This document shows, one piece after another, positions 33,801 to 42,800 of a DNA stretch of 64,000 bases. The translations under genes and the position numbers were made by a program. This DNA is from Bolinopsis microptera (lineage: Eukaryota > Ctenophora > Tentaculata > Lobata > Bolinopsidae). The stretch's first letter is position 1, and each line of letters starts with the position of its first letter. The stretch is from NCBI RefSeq assembly GCF_026151205.1, contig NC_087074.1:10201226-10265225 (forward strand), written 5' to 3'. The notes under the pieces are model-generated. The model had not been told where the DNA came from. It searched no databases and worked only from the letters and a program-made list of their open reading frames with translations.

Positions 33801-36800
33801 GCCTGAGTGGGTTGGGAGGTCAAAACTTGATTTTTCTGATGGTTTGGGACAGGTACTAACTATTTAAACCCCTAAACCTGTTCCAAATACCCCGGAACAT
33901 AAATCCCCTACATGGGTCAAATCCCCTACAAATCCCCTACAAAAATCAAGGAAACGTGCTCTCATCGAAGGTGGCATCTCTAATACTTAAGATAAGGCAT
34001 ACCGGTTATTAATCAGCGTAGTATAATTTGACACGGGAAATTACAAGCAACCATCGGCAGTCCTTTATTCTACACCAAATTACCCTATGCTGCGCTTTCA
34101 TGCGTGTGATAAATACGAATGACCACTGCTATTCAAATATAGCATACTATGACTCTAAACATGTTGCTAAAGCAACCAACAAGCCGACAGATCGATCTTT
34201 ATTTCTTGACCGAATAAATACTTCATTTAATTACGTAACGAGCTGCATGATCGATCGATCGCGATCTGAGCTAAAATTAAATAAAACAGTACACGCGCGC
34301 AAGAATTGATCCCGATACCAATAGTTGTTACATAGCGCGTTACAAAACCGTAAAGTATTGCGTCAAGTTGCGTCGCAGGATCTACTTATAATACCACGTT
34401 GTCAGGGATAAATTGGTCGCTTTACTGGAATTGGGACCCATCGGAATTTAATGTTTAATAAAGATCTTTCGACAGGAAATGGTACTTAACACCTTAACCA
34501 ATTTGTAATCGCGCTGCATCAAGCATTTTTTTTAACACGTCCATTTCTAAGGTTTCGCGATAGAAAAATCTTCAATATTTCGCTCCCAAAAACGTCAACA
34601 AAAATCTTCATTTAAATGACAAGATATCCATTATGGGAACGTGATGGGGGTACAAGAAGGGCACAGTGAGCACATTTGAAGCATCAACTTTTCTTAAACT
34701 GGACTAACCTGCTGAGGCGCCTCTTTAACTAACTTTCGCTTTCGTTTTATCGGTGATCTAGGTGATGTTGACCTGAAGAAAAAAAAAAACATAATTAACA
34801 TAACAAGTCATGAGATAACAATTCCTGAATCAGTGAAAACATTCAAAAACGTGAAGTATGCAACAGGTCGATCTCTCAACTATCCATATTGCCCATACCT
34901 GGAATTCTCGAATGGATTCTTTATGTACGGATTCTTTTCCTTGCTGACGCAGTAAAAACAGTGCCACTTTTCCTGGGCGATATGCTGGGACGTTATTATG
35001 GTGGGGTGGCACAGCTGGTGATATCCTGGAGGAAATAGTTTGTCATTATCAGTATCTCATACTGTTGAAATATATTAGACCAGGTGTGATGTTATAGTAA
35101 TCTCATCATCACCTGGTGGTGAGAAGGGTGTGTCGGTGAAATAGTACGAAACTATTTATTAGGATTCCCTAAATTTAATATATTGAGATATTCTATATCT
35201 CGTTATAAATATTATATCTGGGAGAGGCCATCTATTCGCACATTTTATACGCTCAAATGCGTTTTCTTTGAACTTTGAAGAATGTAAGAAAATATTAGGT
35301 CACCAGTGCGTTAAAAAGCCTCGTGATATTCATACCTACATTCTGTACGTTCCATCTGTCAAACAGACTAAAGCAGACTAAAGGCGTGTTCTTGAGCTCT
35401 GCTACACGTCAATTAAATGCATATACGAACACCGAACAGTACATATAATATGATATAATGTAATATATAAGAAGACAGATTATATACAATATATTTATAT
35501 ATGACGTGAATAGAGACAAATAGCTCAGTACAGTGTACAGGTTCAATGAGATACGAAGGCCAATTAGTGGTATGTAAGGTATGTAGTACAAGCTAACAGG
35601 TATATTATAATGATGATGCTACATTTCCATTTTCCAGTACATTCCTTTAAATATTGGCAGGACGTAAAGTATTTCCTGTTACATATATTGTTTGGAATGT
35701 CGTACAAACGTTCACAGAGAGTCGTGTGATCTGGTAACTTGTTAGGATTAGGATTCTACATCTTCAAAACACATACCAGAGCATACCAGTCCAGTGTTAG
35801 ATAAACATGTTGTAGGTGTGATACTATGCCAAACATTTCAAAAAATCGTCGCGTGAAATCACTGTGATTGTACATCATGTCATTGTTCTACAGCAATTTT
35901 AGCTCTTCATAAAATAGACCACACGTAATAGCAAGATTGTTTATGTAAACAATTCAAAAGAATGTGCTACATAATTGCCTGTGTTGCAAGGTGTATTTTA
36001 CATTATCAGCTGTAAACACACGGCACAACCTTTATCACACACATAGAGAGTGCAGCTATGTGGTCAGTAGTGTGTGTAACACAAAGAGTGCAGTGTGTGA
36101 AATAATACGAATAGAATGTAAGCCAGATACCTCATTCTTATATAAAAGTCAAGGTTACCAAGGCAACAATGTTATTATAGCATTATTTATTATTGCATCC
36201 CACATAAAATGTAGCAATATTTCAAGTGGGATTTGAACAAATACACTCATACAGTATTTATTAATATTCATGATTATAGAGAGTCCTTTACCTGTATTTC
36301 AGACGGTGATAATGAATATTGGACTACAATTAATTTCCTTCTCGGCTGGAACGCGGGCGTAAGCGGCCGCTGCATCCATACTTTTAGCCGGTTATATTTT
36401 TACCGATAAAAATTTCACCGCCTTAGGTTTAGCCGGTCCTGATCTTCAACGACAAAATACTTATCGGTATCCAATTTTTAATACGATTATTCTTCGCTTA
36501 ATACGATAATAGGATTTCACGTACAAACATTGAAATTCTACGAGAATTTTAATAGGTTTACTTAGATTGAGCAATGAGATACAGCACACTCACACCCCTT
36601 TCAGCACTCACACCCCTTTCAGCACTCACACCTCTTTCAGCACTCACAATTCACATCTCTTTCAGCACACACACGCACCTCTTTCAGCACTTACACCCCT
36701 TTCAGCACTCACATCTCTTTAAGCACACACACGCACCTCTTTCAGCACTTACACCCCTTTCAGCACTCACATCTCTTTCAGCACACACACGCACCTCTTT

Positions 36801-39800
36801 CAGCACTTACACCTCTTTCAGCACTCACATCTCTTTCAACACTCACACCCCTTTCAGCACTCACACCTCTTTCAGCACTCACATCTCTTTCAGCACACAC
36901 ACGCACCTCTTTCAGCACTTACACCCCTTTCAGCACTCACATCTCTTTAAGCACACACACGCACCTCTTTCAGCACTTACACCCCTTTCAGCACTCACAT
37001 CTCTTTCAGCACACACACGCACCTCTTTCAGCACTCACATCTCTTTCAACACTCACACCCCTTTCAGCACTTACACCCCTTTCAGCACTCACATCTCTTT
37101 CAGCACACACACGCACCTCTTTCAGCACTTACACCCCTTTCAGCACTCACATCTCTTTAAGCACACACACGCACCTCTTTCAGCACTTACACCCCTTTCA
37201 GCACTCACATCTCTTTCAGCACACACACGCACCTCTTTCAGCACTCACACCTCTTTCAGCACTCACATCTCTTTCAGCACACACACCTCTTTCAGCACTC
37301 ACACCCCTTTCAGCACTCACATCTCTTTCAACACTCACACCTCTTTCAGCACTCACACCTCTTTCAGCACTCACACCTTTTTCAGCACTCACACCTTTTT
37401 CAGCACTCACACCTCTTTCAGCACTCACACCCCTTTCAGCACTTACACCCCTTTCAGCACTCACATCTCTTTCAGCACACACACGCACCTCTTTCAGCAC
37501 TTACACCCCTTTCAGCACTCACATCTCTTTAAGCACACACACGCACCTCTTTCAGCACTTACACCCCTTTCAGCACTCACATCTCTTTCAGCACACACAC
37601 GCACCTCTTTCAGCACTCACACCTCTTTCAGCACTCACATCTCTTTCAGCACACACGCACCTCTTTAAGCACACACACGCACCTCTTTCAGCACTCACAC
37701 CCCTTTCAGCACTCACATCTCTTTCAACACTCACACCCCTTTCAGCACTCACACCTCTTTCAGCACTCACATCTCTTTCAGCACTCACATCTCTTTCAGC
37801 ACTCACACCCCTTTCAGCACTCACACCTCTTTCAGCACTCACATCTCTTTCAGCACACACGCACCTCTTTAAGCACACACACGCACCTCTTTCAGCACTC
37901 ACACCCCTTTCAGCACTCACATCTCTTTCAACACTCACACCCCTTTCAGCACTCACACCTCTTTCAGCACTCACACCTCTTTCAGCACTCACACCTTTTT
38001 CAGCACTCACACCTCTTTCAGCACTCACACCCCTTTCAGCACTTACACCCCTTTCAGCACTCACATCTCTTTCAGCACACACACGCACCTCTTTCAGCAC
38101 TTACACCCCTTTCAGCACTCACATCTCTTTCAGCACACACGCACCTCTTTAAGCACACACACGCACCTCTTTCAGCACTCACACCCCTTTCAGCACTCAC
38201 ATCTCTTTCAACACTCACACCCCTTTCAGCACTCACACCTCTTTCAGCACTCACACCTCTTTCAGCACTCACACCTTTTTCAGCACTCACACCTCTTTCA
38301 GCACTCACATCTCTTTCAGCACTTACACCCCTTTCAGCACTCACATCTCTTTAAGCACACACACGCACCTCTTTCAGCACTTACACCCCTTTCAGCACTC
38401 ACATCTCTTTCAGCACACACACGCACCTCTTTCAGCACTTACACCCCTTTCAGCACTCACATCTCTTTAAGCACTCACACCCCTTTCAGAACTCACACCC
38501 CTTTCAGCACTTACACCCCTTTCAGCACTCACATCTCTTTCAGCACACACACGCACCTCTTTCAGCACTTACACCCCTTTCAGCACTCACATCTCTTTAA
38601 GCACACACACGCACCTCTTTCAGCACTTACACCCCTTTCAGCACTCACATCTCTTTCAGCACACACACGCACCTCTTTCAGCACTTACACCCCTTTCAGC
38701 ACTCACATCTCTTTCAGCACACACGCACCTCTTTAAGCACACACACGCACCTCTTTCAGCACTTACACCCCTTTCAGATCGTAACCATAAAATCGAAACT
38801 TTGATACAAATGTGATCCAACCATTATTCCAGCCAAATAAATAATAACCGACAACATACTCAAAGCACGCCATATCCAATTTCAACTCTCACTCCTCACG
38901 GAGCCAAAAGAACCACATACTGCTAATATAAACAGACAATTGCCCACAAATTTCGGACGATCACTTGACTTTTTAATGACCACTTCACAACTTCACACCA
39001 TCCGGGTCTAGCCACCCAACTGATGAAATGGTAATAAAATGAAACACCCGTGCTTAATTATACTATTAAATGTAAGCAGGATCTCAGAACTACTAAACGG
39101 AACTCACTTATGTTCCGGGCTGGGTATTTTAATTTCCGGCCGTCTGAGGTTAATTTACTGTTTTTTAATTAACAAGCGTATCTTCGGTGGACATTTTACT
39201 TGTAGGATTGTGTGCTAGGTTCAGTTGTTTTGATCGAGCTGTGAACCTTTTCTAAACAGCAAGCATCGACTTATGTTATGCATGGCACGTGTGCACTGTG
39301 CAGCTATGTAGACTACACCATGTTAAAAGTTAACAGTGGTCATAGAACTTTAAAAGTTGCCTATTTTTCAACATTTCAATCAAGTTGTAATCCTGTAATG
39401 TACACACCAGTAACAGTACTACATACTGCTTACATCTCAGTAAATGTGAGCTGAAATAAAGTAGCGGGTGATACTAACATCATCTTTAAGTGTCTAGATG
39501 TAGGAGGTCCACAAACCCAAGATAATTTGGGAATAAATTATTTATTTGAAAGGCTCCGTATTCGTAACGACTAAAAAGTAGAGCACTTTAACGTTGCTAG
39601 TTTATTTTTTACTAATTTTGTTAATTAGCATAGTTGAAATGCTACACTTACTAAACCATTTACCACAAATCTAAAAAGGTGGTGATGTAACGTTTCGTTT
39701 CCCAGCAGTTGATGTTAAAAGATGAAACTGCGACTGTTGAAGACTAAGAGAATGATCTGCGTGGTGACGGTAATGTTGCTACTGCTAGTGTTTATAGTTG

Positions 39801-42800
39801 AAATGTTCTCCTACTACTCAGCCTCAGTACCACAAAAACTGCAAAATCTTCAGACCAACCACCCTAATGACAGTGTAAACCTTAAAGAAATTGGGAAGAC
39901 AAATGGAGGACCCCTCCAGATTGACAAGAAGAAGCATAATATTCAGATTGCAACAGAGAACATCACTGTGCCCCCAACTACCACTCCGCGACTCATGAGA
40001 ACAGAAGATAAAGATAGAGATAACAAGTGGGAGCCAGGAAGAAAGGAAAATGAGTCAGGAGGAAAGGTAAAGGATTCAGGAGGAAAGGTAAAGGATTCAG
40101 GAGGAAGAAGGATAAAGAAGTCAGGAGGAAGGGTGACTGAAAGGTTTCAGAACAGCCGAATACAACTCTGGGTAAGTGGCCGATGTGCAGCACCAGATAA
40201 GAACAATATTCTGGTTCTTTCCCACTGTGACCCTTCAGTCGACCAACAGTTCACTTTAACGGATAGCGGGATGTTACAGTACGATAATACCACCAAGTGT
40301 GTTGTTGTGGGGGAAGGTTATTCCAACATTCTGAAACTAGGAGATTGTTCAGATGGAGTGGAGTTTGAAGTTATGAAGGGTGTTTATTTAAGAGCAAAAC
40401 ATGAACAAAACAAACAGCTCTGCATGTCCCCAACAGTTGAGAATGCAGGGAGACTTGAAGCAAGTATTAATAGCTGCTTGGGGAATGTTATATCTCTGAC
40501 ACCTTGCTCAGTGAAAGCCTCTAGGATCAAAATTGAAACCGAAAATGTTTTCAAGGAGAAAATGAAACCACTGATAAACGGCAGAGGTGGGCTTACGGAG
40601 GATTGTGATTTTCCCGCTTGCCGACTCAACAAACCTGCAGACCCTATAATCATGACAAATTCTTCAAATACCAAGTGTAGGGACGTGTTTACTTGCGTGA
40701 CAGTCATCACTAAAACTGCACGAAGGCCACAGTTAGTAACCCGACTTGCTCAGTCCATCCGGGACGTCAGGGGAAGTGATCTGAGGATCATAGCTTATGA
40801 TGATGGACCACCACCGGGGGACTATTCTGAAGAGGTGTGGGCAGATATTGCCACATTTCCACTTCTACGATATATCATAGGTTCGGATAGGGATCTTGGG
40901 ATATCTTTAGGGAGAAACTTGGCGTTGAAGCAAGTAAACACTCCGTATTTTCTGTTGCTAGATGACGATCACATCATATCTGGCAATACAAGTATTGAGA
41001 AGATGCTTGGTATACTAGAGAGAACAGATGCCACATTAGTGGGAGGTAAGTGTGCTGGTAAGGACCCGTTCGCTGGGAACCTTCAGTTTCTTTACAGACA
41101 GAACTATAAAATGTTGCGAGTTATTAGTGGGAAATGTGACAGGGAAATTCCACAATTCCCAGGTTGCTCTCAGTGCGATATTGTAAGCAACATATTCCTT
41201 GCAAAAACAAACGACATTATAAAAATGGGCGGTTGGTCGGACGAGCTGAAGATTCTGGAACACACAGACTTCTTTGTGATACTCAGGGCAGCAGGAATGA
41301 AAGCAATGCACTGCCACGATTTCGAGGTTATAAACCAACAAGAAGTAACTCTTAACTCAGAGTATTATAAATTACGATACGGTGTTTTACGTCGGGGCCA
41401 CATGATGAGTTTGGTGATGAGTAAGTACAATATTGATGGGTTAGACCAATGTGGTGGGTGGGTGGTGGGTGGGGACGGGAGGATACTGTGTTTACAGTGC
41501 AGATTTAGGCAGTTCAATTGTTGAATTGTTGATGTGTTAAATAATTAATGATACATAAGTCGTAAGGTTAAAGAGCCAAATTGTAAATAACATTAATTTA
41601 GCCTCAGTGCTGGGCTTTATTACACAAGGGACAAATAAAAATGTTTATTCAAGCTAAGACAAAAAGTCAGAGAAAGAGTTTTCATTATCCGGAAATTGAA
41701 ATAATCTGCTTCTATAAATATTTCCTCTAAGCTGTTTCTAGGCTTGTGTATCAGGGCCAGGGGTTTGGGTTTTATAAATTTGGGCTTACCCTGGTGACAT
41801 ATATATATATATATATATAATAAATAGTTGTTGTTTGGTTTCCCAAAGAGAGTGCTCGACTGCAGTTAAGCAGGAGCATTATTTTATAAAGGAGCAACAT
41901 GTCATAGCGCTACAATTCATTATTCTATTTGGCACTGATGATTGGTATTGTTTTTATACATATCATGAAACGGATCGTTTGCCCGCCAATTTGATTTGTT
42001 TCAATTGTTCGAATTATATATATATTATAACAGTTATTTTAATAAACTTGCTTTCAGAATGAGACATGTAAAGATTACACAATCGATAGCTTAATGTGAA
42101 TTTCGTGTTTTACTGTTTCACTGAATGTCTCAAATATATATATATATATTTATATCAGCAGATTTATAAATCTGCTGTTCATTTGTAGCTATTACCTTGC
42201 TAGTTATGAGTAAATTTTTGCCTTCCATCAATTGAGTGCAGCTTTCAGTTTCAAAATTTTCAGTTTATTCAGATTTTTCGTTTTCGATATTGCAAATTTT
42301 TAATAAATCATGTTCAGATTATGGTGATAATGGATGTAAAGGTACTTCAACCGAATTAACAATCCAACCGTGTGTATGACGTGTCCCAGTAGCCAATCAT
42401 AGTATATATATATATATATCTGATGACTACTTCAGTAAGGAGTAAGTAAAATGATTTAGTTAAATACTTTAAATATCATTATTCTTCAAGATAACCTGAT
42501 TTATAATAACTGATCAAAGATCATTCGTCCTTCTTTTCTTACGAATATTAATAAAAACTGTAATTAATCATTAGCTACAGAGGTGGAAACACAATTGTCG
42601 AATTAGTTCATTACAGGATCAAAGGCATCATTTTTATTGACGAGGAAAATGAACGCCAGTGTGTAGTCATGATGAACCAAAAATATCTTCCAACAAAACG
42701 AATATTGTAATATTATATTGGGTGACTGGATACGGTTTGTTCATGGTACGTTCTAGGTCGGGCAGATTATGCAGAAATGGAAAATGGTAATCATATTAGG

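Larger units (their letters stand above)
26338..33963. mobile_element. 7.6-kb foldback-like inverted-repeat element made of tandem repeats
   Basis: Bounded by an 8-bp direct repeat ATCGAAGG (26330-26337 and 33964-33971). The outer ends are inverted repeats: ACGTTTCCCTGA then TTTTGTAGGGGATTT on the left, with a close complement on the right. Each arm is a tandem array of about 184-bp units, in opposite orientation, around a unique centre of about 0.6 kb. This is the layout of foldback transposons. No transposase frame is visible, so it would be non-autonomous. It lies in the intron between exons 34772-34709 and 26290-22736 of the Tudor-PHD-MYND gene. Confidence 0.72.

Noticed and set aside
34028-34309. 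93-codon plus-strand frame
   Set aside because: No domain, biased composition or splice context; intronic.
36574-38344. Long Ser/Thr/His-rich (plus) and AERGVS (minus) open frames
   Set aside because: Produced by an 18-bp satellite whose unit is a multiple of three and lacks stops; not conserved coding sequence.
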